27,964 nucleotides of DNA from Thermoplasmata archaeon (GCA_021806345.1 JAJZXP010000349.1:1-27964), one strand, 5' to 3'; positions 6,646 through 20,100 are shown, counted from the stretch's first letter. Numbers and translations are program-made. Notes: a model not told the origin generated them from the letters alone.

Positions 6646-7926
6646 GTGTCATCGGATAAACTTTTCAAAAGGGCTGAAAAACTATTTCCCGGTGGAGTAA
6701 ACTCACCCGTAAGGTTTTTTCTTCCAAACCCGGTATTTTTCTCTAAAGCTTCAGGATCCAGAATCTTTGATGTGGAAGGAAAAGAGTATCTGGATTTTTG
6801 CATGGGTTTCGGAGTAAATTTTGCGGGCTATTCCAACGCTTCAATTACTGAAGAGTTGATGTACCTGTTAGGAAATGGTGTTCCGGAAGGTGTTCCAAGT
6901 GAGACTGAAGTAGAACTTGGGGAAACAATTACCAAAGCGGTCAAGTCAGTTGAGATGCTTAGGTTCACTAACTCTGGAACAGAAGCCACAATGCATGCTA
7001 TCAGGCTGGCAAGGGCATACACAAACAGAAAACTCATTGTTAAAATGAATGCGGGTTTTCACGGTGCCCACGATTATGCTCTTGTGGAAGCTGGTAGCGG
7101 GGCACTAAATTTTGGAACTCCATCCAGTCCAGGCATACCTGAGGAGGTTTCAGGCACAGTTCTTATTGGGGAATTTAACCACGAAGAAAATATAGAGGAA
7201 CTTTTTCGCATGCACGGGAACGAGATAGCAGCGGTGATAATTGAACCGATTATGGGAAATTTGGGAGTGATACAGCCAAAGAAGGGATTCTTGGAATTTT
7301 TGAGGGAAATAACCACCAGATACGGTTCTCTCTTGATCTTTGACGAAGTGATCACAGGATTCAGATTTCATTTTGGGGCATATCAGGACATGATAAATAT
7401 TAAACCAGACATAACCACCATGGGTAAGATTATAGGAGGGGGCCTGCCGGTTGGCCTGTTCGGAGGAACAAGCGAAATAATGAAAAAGATCAGCCCATCC
7501 GGAAATGTGTACCAGTCTGGAACTTTCAACGCAAATCCCTATACCATGGCTGCAGGACTCGCAACCTTAAGATTTCTAAAGGAAAAAGATTATGAATATA
7601 CCTTCAGACTGACAAACTGGATAGAGGACAAACTTACGCCCTATAAGGAATTTGGACTTCATGTAAACAAGGCATATAATATGTTTACAGTGTTCTTCAA
7701 TACTGGGGAGGTTAGAGACTATAAATCCGCATTGAGATCAGACAAAGAGGCATTTATGAGGTTCTTCAGAAGTTGTTTAAATCATGGAATATATCTGTCT
7801 CCAGGGCAATTTGAGGCGAGCTTTGTAGGGATGGCCCACACCCCGGAAGAGGTTGAAAACGCTGTTTTCAAAATGGAGTATGTGTTGGAGTTTGATATGA
7901 ATGAGGATAGGAACAAGGCGAAGTAA
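6646..7926 (+). CDS. hemL: Glutamate-1-semialdehyde 2,1-aminomutase
   Basis: A PLP-dependent aminomutase that converts glutamate-1-semialdehyde to 5-aminolevulinate in the C5 pathway of tetrapyrrole synthesis. At 426 residues it has normal length. N-terminal FPGGVNSPVR is typical. NSGTEATMHAIRLARAYT (about 105-122) contacts the cofactor phosphate, LLIFDEVITGFRF holds the PLP-interacting aspartate, and TTMGKIIGGGLPVG places the Schiff-base lysine at K261. The GTG at 6646 is chosen because AGGAGA lies 5-10 bases before it; an ATG two bases earlier is out of frame. First gene of a hemL-hemC-hemD operon. The glutamyl-tRNA reductase that makes its unstable substrate is not in this window, and neither is hemB. 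Confidence 0.95.
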   Translation: MSSDKLFKRAEKLFPGGVNSPVRFFLPNPVFFSKASGSRIFDVEGKEYLDFCMGFGVNFAGYSNASITEELMYLLGNGVPEGVPSETEVELGETITKAVKSVEMLRFTNSGTEATMHAIRLARAYTNRKLIVKMNAGFHGAHDYALVEAGSGALNFGTPSSPGIPEEVSGTVLIGEFNHEENIEELFRMHGNEIAAVIIEPIMGNLGVIQPKKGFLEFLREITTRYGSLLIFDEVITGFRFHFGAYQDMINIKPDITTMGKIIGGGLPVGLFGGTSEIMKKISPSGNVYQSGTFNANPYTMAAGLATLRFLKEKDYEYTFRLTNWIEDKLTPYKEFGLHVNKAYNMFTVFFNTGEVRDYKSALRSDKEAFMRFFRSCLNHGIYLSPGQFEASFVGMAHTPEEVENAVFKMEYVLEFDMNEDRNKAK

Positions 7927-8737
7927 ACTAGCATTAAAGCAAAGTGAGCTGTTCTCAGAAAGGGTTGGGGGTAGAAACACTCTTATTGGAATCAGTAGTG
8001 CAGGCGACATTGATAAAAGTAGTTCTCTGGAGGAGATAGGAGGAAGTGGACTTTTTGTTGATGTCCTGAATAAGGAAGTTCTAAAGGGAAACGTTGATTG
8101 TGCAGTACACAGTGCAAAGGACCTGCCAACCCGGATAGATGGGGACCTTGAAATCGCCTGTGTGTTTGAGTGGGAGAACTATCATGATGTAATGTTATGC
8201 AGGAACAATACCCCATTCAATGGGAAAGGCATTGTTGGAACATCTTCTCCCAGAAGAAGAGAACAAATTATGAGAGCTTATCCTGATGCAACTATAAAGA
8301 ATATCAGGGGTAATGTCGACACAAGAATTAGAAAAATGAATGAGGGTGAATATGACTGCCTGATTATGTCAGAGGCCGGCCTGATTCGATTATATCCAGA
8401 TATAAGAATGCAGATTCTGCCAGCAGAACAGTTCGTTCCATCTGCAAATCAGGGAATTATTGCTGTTGTAACAAGAAGAGACAGCAAATATTTGAAGGAA
8501 TTAAAGTCATTAAGTGATCCGGTGGCATCTAGAAGAATGGAGATGGAACGGGCGGCATCAATGGAATTGAATGTTGGATGCTCAGAGCCTACAGGAATAT
8601 TTTTCGACCCACAGAGCAATATTTTGTATCTGGATATTAGTAACGGGAGAAAACACGTTTCTGTTAAGGCATCGGCCAGGAATATAGCGGATGTGAAAAT
8701 CATAGCGCTGGGAGCAAAGCAAAAGATGCAAAGATGA
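7901..8737 (+). CDS. hemC: Porphobilinogen deaminase (hydroxymethylbilane synthase)
   Basis: Polymerises four porphobilinogens into the linear tetrapyrrole hydroxymethylbilane. The 278-residue protein begins MRIGTRRSKLALKQSE, the canonical N-terminus. HSAKDLPT is near residue 68 and GTSSPRRREQIMRAYP follows the domain-1 hinge. NIRGNVDTRI carries the substrate-binding arginines, and VGCSEPTG places the dipyrromethane-cofactor cysteine at C227. It is somewhat shorter than the roughly 310-residue bacterial enzymes, mostly in domain 3. The ATG at 7901 lies inside the end of hemL (26-base overlap) and the stop overlaps hemD by 4 bases, so the three genes are translationally coupled. Confidence 0.95.
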   Translation: MRIGTRRSKLALKQSELFSERVGGRNTLIGISSAGDIDKSSSLEEIGGSGLFVDVLNKEVLKGNVDCAVHSAKDLPTRIDGDLEIACVFEWENYHDVMLCRNNTPFNGKGIVGTSSPRRREQIMRAYPDATIKNIRGNVDTRIRKMNEGEYDCLIMSEAGLIRLYPDIRMQILPAEQFVPSANQGIIAVVTRRDSKYLKELKSLSDPVASRRMEMERAASMELNVGCSEPTGIFFDPQSNILYLDISNGRKHVSVKASARNIADVKIIALGAKQKMQR

Positions 8738-9429
8738 TAATATATTCGTTCAGACCGGATGAAAAATTTCAAAATCTTGAACTGACCAACTACAAACTGA
8801 TCAATATACCTCTCACCAAAACTGTTCCAATCACTCCAAGAAATTTTCCAGATCTGGACCAATTTGACGGAATTGCTTTTTTAAGTTCTTCAGCCGCAAA
8901 ATACTTCCTGGCTATTTTTGACGGGAGTGAATCAGAAAGAATGAAGATCTTCTCAATTGGAAACAAAACATCTGAAATTTTAAGAAGTAGATTTCAGAAA
9001 ATTATAGAACCAAGAATTCATGATTCAGATGGACTCTGTGCAGTAATAGCTAATGCGGGATGCAGGAATATTCTCGTGCCGAGAGGTGAAATCCATGATA
9101 GTAGATTTGAAGAGACCCTTGGAAAATATTCCATAAAAGCAATTGAAATGACTGTCTATTCCTATGAAAAGGGTGAAGGGCAAAAATTTTTAGGAACAAG
9201 AGAGATGAAAAAGGATGGATCAATATTTGTGTTTACATCGTCATTGGAGGTGAATATTTTTAAGAATTTAACAGGAAACGCCTATAGTAAGGCTAAAGTT
9301 TTCGCAATCGGCCCAACAACGAAAAAAACCCTCGAAACTAATGGTTTTAGAAATATTTTAGGAGTTGGAAATGGAGACTTTGAAAACTTAATTAGAAAAA
9401 TAGATGAACATAGCGGGGAATGGATTTGA
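8734..9429 (+). CDS. hemD: Uroporphyrinogen-III synthase
   Basis: Cyclises hydroxymethylbilane with inversion of ring D to give uroporphyrinogen III, the branch point to haem, sirohaem and corrinoids. The family is poorly conserved. The assignment rests on 231-residue length, position after hemC, and typical segments DGIAFLSSSAAKYF (about 47-60), ILVPRGE, and a C-terminal FVFTSSLEVNIF plus AIGPTTKKTLETNGF pair matching the second lobe. Its ATG overlaps the hemC stop by 4 bases. The last six codons (up to the TGA at 9427-9429) run into the 3' end of the convergent initiator tRNA gene, so the C-terminal residues HSGEWI are partly dictated by the tRNA acceptor and T-stem sequence. Confidence 0.88.
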   Translation: MIIYSFRPDEKFQNLELTNYKLINIPLTKTVPITPRNFPDLDQFDGIAFLSSSAAKYFLAIFDGSESERMKIFSIGNKTSEILRSRFQKIIEPRIHDSDGLCAVIANAGCRNILVPRGEIHDSRFEETLGKYSIKAIEMTVYSYEKGEGQKFLGTREMKKDGSIFVFTSSLEVNIFKNLTGNAYSKAKVFAIGPTTKKTLETNGFRNILGVGNGDFENLIRKIDEHSGEWI

Positions 9430-9485
9430 ACCATCGATCTACGGGTTATGAGCCCGTCGGGATTTCCTAACTACCCCACCCCGCT
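9412..9485 (-). tRNA. tRNA-Met (CAU), initiator type
   Basis: A 74-base cloverleaf on the minus strand. The acceptor AGCGGGG pairs perfectly with CCCCGCT, including the A1-U72 pair typical of archaeal and eukaryotic initiators. The anticodon arm is ACGGG-CTCATAA-CCCGT with three consecutive G-C pairs next to the loop, the initiator hallmark. The T arm contains GGTTCAAATCC. No CCA is encoded, as the next base after the discriminator region diverges. No intron is present. Its 3' 18 bases overlap the end of hemD on the opposite strand. A TATA-like box lies about 27 bases upstream. Confidence 0.95.
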
Positions 9486-9507
9486 TTTCTGGGATATGGA
9501 ATCGTGC

Positions 9508-9516
9508 AATATATAT
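9508..9516 (-). promoter_or_regulatory. TATA-like promoter of the initiator tRNA
   Basis: The minus strand reads ATATATATT (complement of 9508-9516), centred about 27 bases before the 5' end of the tRNA at 9485. That is the standard archaeal TATA-to-start distance, so the primary transcript should start almost exactly at the mature 5' end. Confidence 0.55.
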
Positions 9517-9684
9517 GTTCCGTGGAATCCAAAGGATCACCATATCCCTTAGGTTATTGATCCAATTTTTTATCTCATAAAAATTGTAACCGACTGGAGA
9601 GTTATGCAGTTACAGAATGTTAAGTTCAGGCAAGGAATTTTTAGGCACGAAACATCATGTCATAAACATGAATTTCAATTTTAC

Positions 9685-9698
9685 AAATATTAAAATAT
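9685..9698 (+). promoter_or_regulatory. TATA-like promoter of the DUF929 gene
   Basis: AAATATTAAAATAT is centred about 30 bases before the ATG at 9722 and no Shine-Dalgarno sequence is visible between them, suggesting a leaderless or nearly leaderless mRNA. The rest of the 9486-9721 spacer shows no other feature that I can support. Confidence 0.45.
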
Positions 9699-9721
9699 GA
9701 CGTTACCGATTATGCTAGCAT

Positions 9722-10507
9722 ATGGATAGAAAACTAGTTTATGGAAGTGCGGCCGTCATAATTGTGATTGTCCTGATAGTTTCAATTGTGTTTGTGGTGC
9801 CCATGTTTGAGAAGCCCAAGAAGGAACTGGTTCTAGCCACCTATGAGAAAGCTTCCAGCACTGACCTTTTAAATAATAGCCAGAATCACGTCTATTTTAT
9901 TTCTTGGATTGGTTGCCCGGTAGGTGCCGACAATTCATGGGTTCTGTATAGTTTGCTTAACCAGACAACAAATGGAAATGCAAGTAAAGATGTCATTCTC
10001 CATGAATCCATTGCGCATACACCAGGACTTCTATTTTTGAAAGGTAGCTCATATGATAATCTGATGGAGAATATTTCATTCAAATGCGCAGGAGTCCCAT
10101 TTTTATTCACTTCAATCTATATGTACAATCAAACTTTGAAAGGTACCGTCTACAATCAAAGCATAGGTAGCAACAGTAGCGACAAAATAAATGCAGGACT
10201 TGCTGTTCTAAAATCAAACCTTCCAGCAAGTGTCTATAATTTGGCAAAGGAGTATCAGACTGTCATTCCGGAGAAAAACCAAACCAAATCAATAGCAGAA
10301 CTTTCGGGGCATCTGGTGACCATGGTCATATTAACCGGACCAGACGGCACTTATGTGCATTTTTGGTTCATGTACCCTTCCTTTGGGTCTACAGTTTCCC
10401 CCTTAACTGTCTTCCAGCAGTATAGAACATATGATGGTGGTATAATCATCAATGCGGAAAGTCCTCTCCTAAAGGCTCTCGGCGGAGCTAATGTAGCTTG
10501 TGCGTGA
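9722..10507 (+). CDS. DUF929 membrane-anchored extracytoplasmic protein
   Basis: A 261-residue protein with a short cytoplasmic start (MDRK), one hydrophobic span at about residues 5-28, and an outer domain of the DUF929 family known from Thermoplasmata and Sulfolobales. The family signature is VYFISWIGCPVGADNSWVLY (about 58-77), with a single cysteine in GCPVGA rather than a CxxC. A later CAGVPFLFTS segment has the shape of a thioredoxin-fold cis-proline loop. The outer domain carries many N-glycosylation sequons (NNS, NQT, NAS, NIS, NQS, NSS), as expected for the surface of an archaeon. Function is unknown; a redox or chaperone role outside the cell is only suggested by the fold-like features. 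It stands alone, convergent with the Pno1 gene. Confidence 0.8.
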   Translation: MDRKLVYGSAAVIIVIVLIVSIVFVVPMFEKPKKELVLATYEKASSTDLLNNSQNHVYFISWIGCPVGADNSWVLYSLLNQTTNGNASKDVILHESIAHTPGLLFLKGSSYDNLMENISFKCAGVPFLFTSIYMYNQTLKGTVYNQSIGSNSSDKINAGLAVLKSNLPASVYNLAKEYQTVIPEKNQTKSIAELSGHLVTMVILTGPDGTYVHFWFMYPSFGSTVSPLTVFQQYRTYDGGIIINAESPLLKALGGANVACA

Positions 10508-10518
10508 TTTTGGGAGGG

Positions 10519-10536
10519 AAAAATAAAAATTTTTTA
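10519..10536. terminator. Bidirectional A/T tract between convergent genes
   Basis: AAAAATAAAAATTTTTTA between the DUF929 stop (10507) and the Pno1 stop (10534-10536) gives a T-run to transcripts from either side. U-rich tracts end archaeal transcription, so one short sequence can serve both convergent genes. Confidence 0.5.
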
Positions 10537-11103
10537 TCTGAAAGACTCAGACAATTTTTCACTTTTCATTTCCCTTGCATTTTTCTCGAGGAAAGAATAG
10601 ACCGATCTTTGCTTCTTCCCGGAAATAAGCATTTCTACAGCTTCAAGAGCGTATTTCATAGACACGAAGTCTCCAATTATTGATACTGTGTCTCCATATA
10701 CAGAAATAAAGCACTCAGTAATTTCCTCTATTAGAGTCCTCGTTTTTCCCTGTGTTCCAATTATCCTTCCCTTGATCTGGTTAATCCTACTGGAACCTTT
10801 TTTTGCCACTTCCCTCAATGAGAGCACGTTCAATTGAAATCCCTCATTATAGAGAAAAAGTGCTTTTTCTGGATTAAACCCCCTGCCAATCGCCTTTACC
10901 ACTTCCTGGGTTATAGCAAACTTTAGTGCATCAGTAATGGTGTCTCCAATTACTGTTACGTCACCCTCGTCAGAGTCTACTTCCAGATTACATCCTGAAA
11001 TATTTTCGATTGAAGATTTAGTTGTACCATCCTTTCCAACCAGCACTCCTATCCTTTCTTTTGGAATTCTTATATTTGCTATCATTTCCTCTTCATCACT
11101 CAT
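10534..11103 (-). CDS. KH-domain ribosome-maturation protein, Pno1/Dim2-like
   Basis: Archaeal homologue of eukaryotic Pno1/Dim2, which binds the 3' end of pre-18S rRNA during small-subunit maturation. Two KH modules are visible. The first holds RIGVLVGKDGTTKSSIENIS with GKDG as the GxxG loop. The second has KGRIIGTQGKTRTLIEEIT with GTQG and ends SVYGDTVSIIGD. A basic C-terminal tail follows. I choose the ATG at 11103 (189 residues), which has GGTGAA just before it, over the GTG at 11112. Both starts lie within the last codons of rio1, so the genes are coupled. The neighbours aIF1A and Rio1 form a conserved archaeal small-subunit biogenesis and initiation cluster that supports the assignment. 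Confidence 0.92.
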   Translation of the reverse strand: MSDEEEMIANIRIPKERIGVLVGKDGTTKSSIENISGCNLEVDSDEGDVTVIGDTITDALKFAITQEVVKAIGRGFNPEKALFLYNEGFQLNVLSLREVAKKGSSRINQIKGRIIGTQGKTRTLIEEITECFISVYGDTVSIIGDFVSMKYALEAVEMLISGKKQRSVYSFLEKNAREMKSEKLSESFR

Positions 11104-11857
11104 TACTTTCACCTGGCATTATTGGTTTAAGGTTTTCAGGAATATCCACCTGATTCCTTTTTGCGAAATTTAGAATATTATTCATGTCCCTTTTTAGAAA
11201 CTCCTTGGCCATTGGATGCTCGCATGATACTGCCTGACCCATGTCTATGAGGTAAGCTTTTTTCCGGTAGCATAAAATATTGTATTCGCTAAGATCGGAA
11301 TGGACAAGTTTGGCTTTCTCTACCATTCTCTTGTACTGCTCCATTGCATCCAATAGATAATGCTCGAGTTCGGATGATTCAACATCCTTTAACTTAAGAC
11401 CGGATTTCGATTTTGTTCCTATGTATTTCATCAGTAACAGATTATTTAGTACGCCAAAGGGTTCTGGGACCCTTACTCCCACCTCCTTGGATTGTGTGAG
11501 ATTTGCATACTCCTTTCTTACCCACAAATTCACTAAACTTCCCCTGGATTTTCTTTGATTTGCAAAACGCGGATCGCCGTCAATGTATTCACCAATTCTT
11601 TGAAATCTTAAAGTTGATGTCTTAAAAACTTTTAGAACCAGGAGTCCCTTTTTGCCCTGAACTCTGAAAACCACGGATTCTTTCCCTGATGATATGGGAA
11701 AGTCCATCATTTTAATGTCAAACTGTTTAAAAATGTTGTAAATGTTATCAAGGGTTCTCTTGTCAAAAACTAAACCTTCTGTCTTCCTCGAGAGAAAATC
11801 GGAGAACGCAAACTCATTACTTTCGATCAGTTGCTTTAAAGCACTTTTTTCATCCAT
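11096..11857 (-). CDS. rio1: RIO1-type serine/threonine kinase
   Basis: An atypical protein kinase/ATPase needed for the last steps of small ribosomal subunit maturation. At 253 residues it is a standard archaeal Rio1. The nucleotide-binding segment SSGKESVVFRVQ (57-68) precedes the ATP-anchoring lysine K76 (LVLKVFK). The catalytic loop is VHSDLSEYNIL with D188 and N193, and the metal-binding loop is LIDMGQAV with D205, in place of the usual DFG. The next segment, HPMAKEFLKRDMNNILNF, is RIO1-specific. It follows the aIF1A gene by 5 bases and overlaps the Pno1 gene, forming one operon. Confidence 0.95.
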   Translation of the reverse strand: MDEKSALKQLIESNEFAFSDFLSRKTEGLVFDKRTLDNIYNIFKQFDIKMMDFPISSGKESVVFRVQGKKGLLVLKVFKTSTLRFQRIGEYIDGDPRFANQRKSRGSLVNLWVRKEYANLTQSKEVGVRVPEPFGVLNNLLLMKYIGTKSKSGLKLKDVESSELEHYLLDAMEQYKRMVEKAKLVHSDLSEYNILCYRKKAYLIDMGQAVSCEHPMAKEFLKRDMNNILNFAKRNQVDIPENLKPIMPGESNE

Positions 11858-11862
11858 ATTGG

Positions 11863-12186
11863 TTACTTAAAAATATTAATAAGCTCTGGAAGGGCTGAAT
11901 TTCTGCTCAGGTAGTTTGCCTGTGTTTTGGTGTATCTGTATACAATATCTGCCTTTTCTGTCTGGAACTGCCATGGTTTCACAATAACCAGATCATTCTC
12001 TCTTATCCACATTCTTTTCTTCATCTTTCCTGGAATCCTCGTGGTCCTGGTATATCCGTCTTCGCACATCACTGAAAGATGCGATCCCCCAGATAGCTTC
12101 TCCACTATACCGTACAGTTCCCCTTTCCTCTTATTTGGGACTATAACCCTTGTAATATTTTCCTCTTCTTCATTAGTTTCCGGCAT
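11863..12186 (-). CDS. eif1A: Translation initiation factor aIF1A
   Basis: A 107-residue OB-fold factor that binds the A site of the 30S subunit during initiation, with aIF1 and aIF2. Family segments are GELYGIVEKLSGGSHLSVMC, TRTTRIPGKMKKRMWIREND and LVIVKPWQFQTEKADIVYRY, in order across residues 25-95. First gene of aIF1A-rio1-Pno1. Its ATG has TGAGGT about 5 bases upstream and a TATA-like element about 43 bases upstream. Confidence 0.96.
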   Translation of the reverse strand: MPETNEEEENITRVIVPNKRKGELYGIVEKLSGGSHLSVMCEDGYTRTTRIPGKMKKRMWIRENDLVIVKPWQFQTEKADIVYRYTKTQANYLSRNSALPELINIFK

Positions 12187-12224
12187 TTATACCTCACATT
12201 GTTTGATGATATCCCATTGTTATT

Positions 12225-12235
12225 CGATATATTTA
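12225..12235 (-). promoter_or_regulatory. TATA-like promoter of the aIF1A-rio1-Pno1 operon
   Basis: Minus-strand AAATATATCGA (complement of 12225-12235) lies about 43 bases before the aIF1A ATG, predicting a start near 12204 and a leader of about 18 bases containing TGAGGT. It lies in the 181-base gap after nusA, which otherwise shows only AT-rich sequence. Confidence 0.45.
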
Positions 12236-12367
12236 CTTTGCACTGGAATAATCTGTATCCTTAAGTGATTGGGAGTTTCTATTTCATTGATAATTTAATA
12301 ACAATTAACTGTACACGATCTGAACAAAAATTTGAGTTCTTATTCGATTTTCACAATCAAAATAATT

Positions 12368-12808
12368 CTACTGTGGCTGCTTGATGCCAAAGTTTCTGAT
12401 TTCGTAGAATCTTGATACTACTTCCTTCATCAATTTGACATTTCTTCCTTCCTTTCCTATGGCTTTACCAACTTCATTGGGATCGACACCTACCTGAATG
12501 TCCATAGGACCTTGTTTCCAATATATGTCAATCTCCTTTACCCCATACCTGAAATAAAGGTTTCGAATGAATACTAGGATATCTTTGGAAAATTCTGCGA
12601 CAAGAATGTGCTTGTTTATTTTTTCCTTTAATGTTGCTATGACATTTGGGTTTCTCTGGAACATCTCTGATAACTTTCGTTCTGGAACAATGAATATTAC
12701 CATGTCCTCATTTTCCATGCATTCTTTGATTTCGACACGACCAACCTTTTCAAAAAGGTTTCTGTACTCCATAATTCTATTATCGATAACCACCCCTTTT
12801 GATGCCAT
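12368..12808 (-). CDS. nusA: NusA-like KH-domain transcription factor
   Basis: A 146-residue archaeal NusA, consisting of the tandem KH region without the bacterial N-terminal RNA polymerase-binding and S1 domains. The second KH carries the GxxG loop in DPNEVGKAIGKEGRNVKLM (about 112-130). The first half contains IFIVPERKLSEMFQRNPNVI. It probably binds rRNA or nascent transcripts and has an antitermination or rRNA-maturation role; archaeal function is not well established. It starts 1 base after the rpo1C stop and is the last gene of the RNA polymerase operon here. Confidence 0.93.
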   Translation of the reverse strand: MASKGVVIDNRIMEYRNLFEKVGRVEIKECMENEDMVIFIVPERKLSEMFQRNPNVIATLKEKINKHILVAEFSKDILVFIRNLYFRYGVKEIDIYWKQGPMDIQVGVDPNEVGKAIGKEGRNVKLMKEVVSRFYEIRNFGIKQPQ

Positions 12809-12809
12809 C

Positions 12810-17106
<4,297 letters not shown>

Positions 17107-17110
<4 letters not shown>

Positions 17111-20100
17111 TTTAGATCACCTAAAATTAATCTCATCATAACACCCATTGACATCAATTCATCCCTCATGAGCTTAAATGCGTAACTTGTCTCCACCGGA
17201 TGTATGTTTCCTGTGTTGCCGCATACAGGGCACCTTAAACTATTTTTTCGCCTGTCCATAATCGCAATATGACCACAGGACTGGTTTCCGCAGACATACA
17301 AAATAGTACCATCACTCTGATCAAGCAACCTGTCTTTGATCACCATTGCTGCACCATGTGCAATAAGAGTGTCTCTTTCCATTTCACCAAATCTGAGACC
17401 ACCCTGCCTTGATCTTCCTTCGGTTGGCTGCCTAGTGAGTATCTGCACAGGACCCCTTGATCTTGCGTGAAATTTACCTGCAACCATATGATGCAGTTTC
17501 TGGTAATATATAACTCCCGTAAAAATCTGAGCCTCAAGTTTCTTTCCCGTAACACCGTCATACATTGTTTCTGTGGAGTCGTAGCTGAAACCAAACTTTA
17601 GCAGTTCTTCCCTGAGGGACTGTTCGGACTCACCCTTGAAGATTGTTCCGTCTACCTCATTTCCTCTCATTGATCCAACTTTTCCCCCTATCATTTCAAG
17701 TATGTGCCCAATGGTCATTCTTGAAGGAATTGCATGTGGATTGATTATAATATCAGGTATAATTCCAGACTCGGTAAAAGGAAGGTCTTCTTGAGACATT
17801 AAAGCTCCAATAACTCCCTTCTGCCCATGCCTAGATGCGAATTTGTCGCCAAGTTCTGGAATCCTGTCGCTTCTCACCCTGATTTTTACGATCTTGCTGT
17901 TGCTCTCTGAAACAGTCAGGATTACGTTGTCTACATACCCTTTTTCATTGGGTCTCATTGTGATAGATGACTCTCTTCTCTTTTGAGGTCCAAGCCTCTC
18001 GTTGCCTTCTTCCAAGAATCTGGGCGGTGAAGTTTTGCCCACAAGCACGTCAGATCCATCAACAAATGATTCTGGATTGATTATTCCGTCCTGATCCAGA
18101 TTCATATAGAAATTTTCCATCCTGGCGCCCATTACATCGTGAGTTGGGATTTCAAATCTATCTTCCTGGCCACCCGGGTATCTTCTCTCTTCTGCAGTAT
18201 AAGTCCTGAAGAAATTGCTTCTTCCTAATCCTCTTTCTACTGAGGATTTATTAAAGACTATTGCGTCGTGTATGTTATATCCCTGGTATGATACAATGGC
18301 AACTACAAAATTTTGACCTGCAGGTCTCTTGTCATAATGCACATAGTCCATTACCTGGGTTTTCACCAGAGGTTTTTGTGGATAATGCATGAAGTGACCT
18401 CTTGTATCTGTTCGAAGCCTGAAATTGGTTGCAGATAATCCCAGTGACTGTTTCGTCATGGCTGATGCCATTGTTACCCTTGGTGAAGAGTTGTGCTCAG
18501 GATATGGTATCATTGATGCAGTAACACCGAGAATCATAGAAGGATCGATTTCAAGATGAGTGTGATCCTTTGATAATAATGATTCTCCATCAAATTCTTT
18601 CCCACATCTCTGGCACATTAATCGTATGTAATCGTCTCCCTGATTTACCCAGTCAACTATTCCCCTGTATAGAAGGGTGGAACATCTTGGGCACCTTTCC
18701 GGAAAGTCATATGGGTAAAGTGAAATGTACAGATTCTCTTCCTCCTCTGCGTCAATCCATTCCAGTGACCCATTGACCGAGAGGTCGCTTAATTCCATAT
18801 CACCCAGCCTAAGTTTTTCAAGCTGTTCTCTAGTTACCTTTACCTTTCCATCTTCAACCACTAGCAGAGGTCTTCTTATTCGCCCCCTGTCGCAGTTGAT
18901 GATGACTTCATTTGTTGAGTCGTCAAATCTAACATTTACCTCTGAAGAAACTTCTCCCTTTCTTCTCGCATTTCTTATGTCTCTGACTAGTTTTTCTGAT
19001 TCCTTATGGTAACCTATCAAATCTCCGTTGACGTATACTCTCCCCTTGTCTTCTTCTTCCGTTGTGGGTTCAATTATTCCGTTTAAATTTAAAAATTCAA
19101 TAACATCGATATCATCAACACCCTCAGATATGTTCATCAGGAGGGCAGCATTCTTGACCAATCCACAATTTTGACCCTCAGGAGTCTCGTTGGGGCAGAT
19201 TCTTCCCCACTGTGTTGGATGCAGATCTCTTGCTTCAAAATGTGGTTGAGATCTGGTAAGTGGTGAAATAATTCTTCTAAGATGGCTGAGAGTACTGACA
19301 TTTGAAACCCTGTCTAGCAACTGGGATACCCCAGTCTTTCCACCTATCCAGTTTCCTGTTGACATTGCATGCAGAATCTTCTGGGTTAAAAGATCCTGCC
19401 TCACTGCGGCTTTAATTCTTAAACCCTTTCTTCTGTTATATGTTTTTTCTAGCTGGTATTTGAGATCCTTGACAACAGACTGAAATGCGTTTCTGAACAG
19501 TTCATCCATTAGGTCACCTGCTAGTTTCACCCTCTTGTTTGAAAGATGGTCTTTGTCATCTTCCTTTCTTATTCCTAAATTCAGTTCAAGTAGTGATCTG
19601 GCCATTCTCCCTAAATAAAGTGCTTTTTTGAATCTATCATCCAATTTATCCCCTAGATGTGGTAAAAGGGAATGATCTATGATCTGTGAAATTTTCTTTT
19701 CCCTGAAGTCCTTCGCCTGACCAGCTGCGAATCTTTTCTCAAGGTAGTTAATTGCATCTTCTGTAGTTATTACTCCGTTGTTTGGGTGTATTTTCGGATC
19801 CCTCGCTGATTCGATGTTAAAATACACAATTGGGTTCATCCTGATGTCAGAAACTATTGCATCATGTATTTCATTGTCCTTTGGCATCCCTAGGGCTTTC
19901 ATCAGAATTACCAGTGGAATGGATCCCGGAACGCTAGGAATTGTTACGTTTATATCTCCGTCCCTGCTCTTTTCCAGAGCGGTCATTGCCCTGTAGCCAC
20001 CAGCCTGTGAGAAAACTTTAGCTATTTCCACCTGAGTTTCGTACTTCTCCTCTTTCTCCACAAGAATTTTATTTGGGGCTAGATCTTCCAATGAAACTAT

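Noticed and set aside
10498..10683. 61-codon plus-strand frame after the DUF929 gene
   Set aside because: Overlaps the DUF929 stop and runs antisense to the Pno1 gene; no independent start signal.
11104..11112. GTG start for the Pno1-like gene
   Set aside because: Possible, but the ATG three codons later has a better-placed GGTGAA and starts a typical acidic N-terminus.
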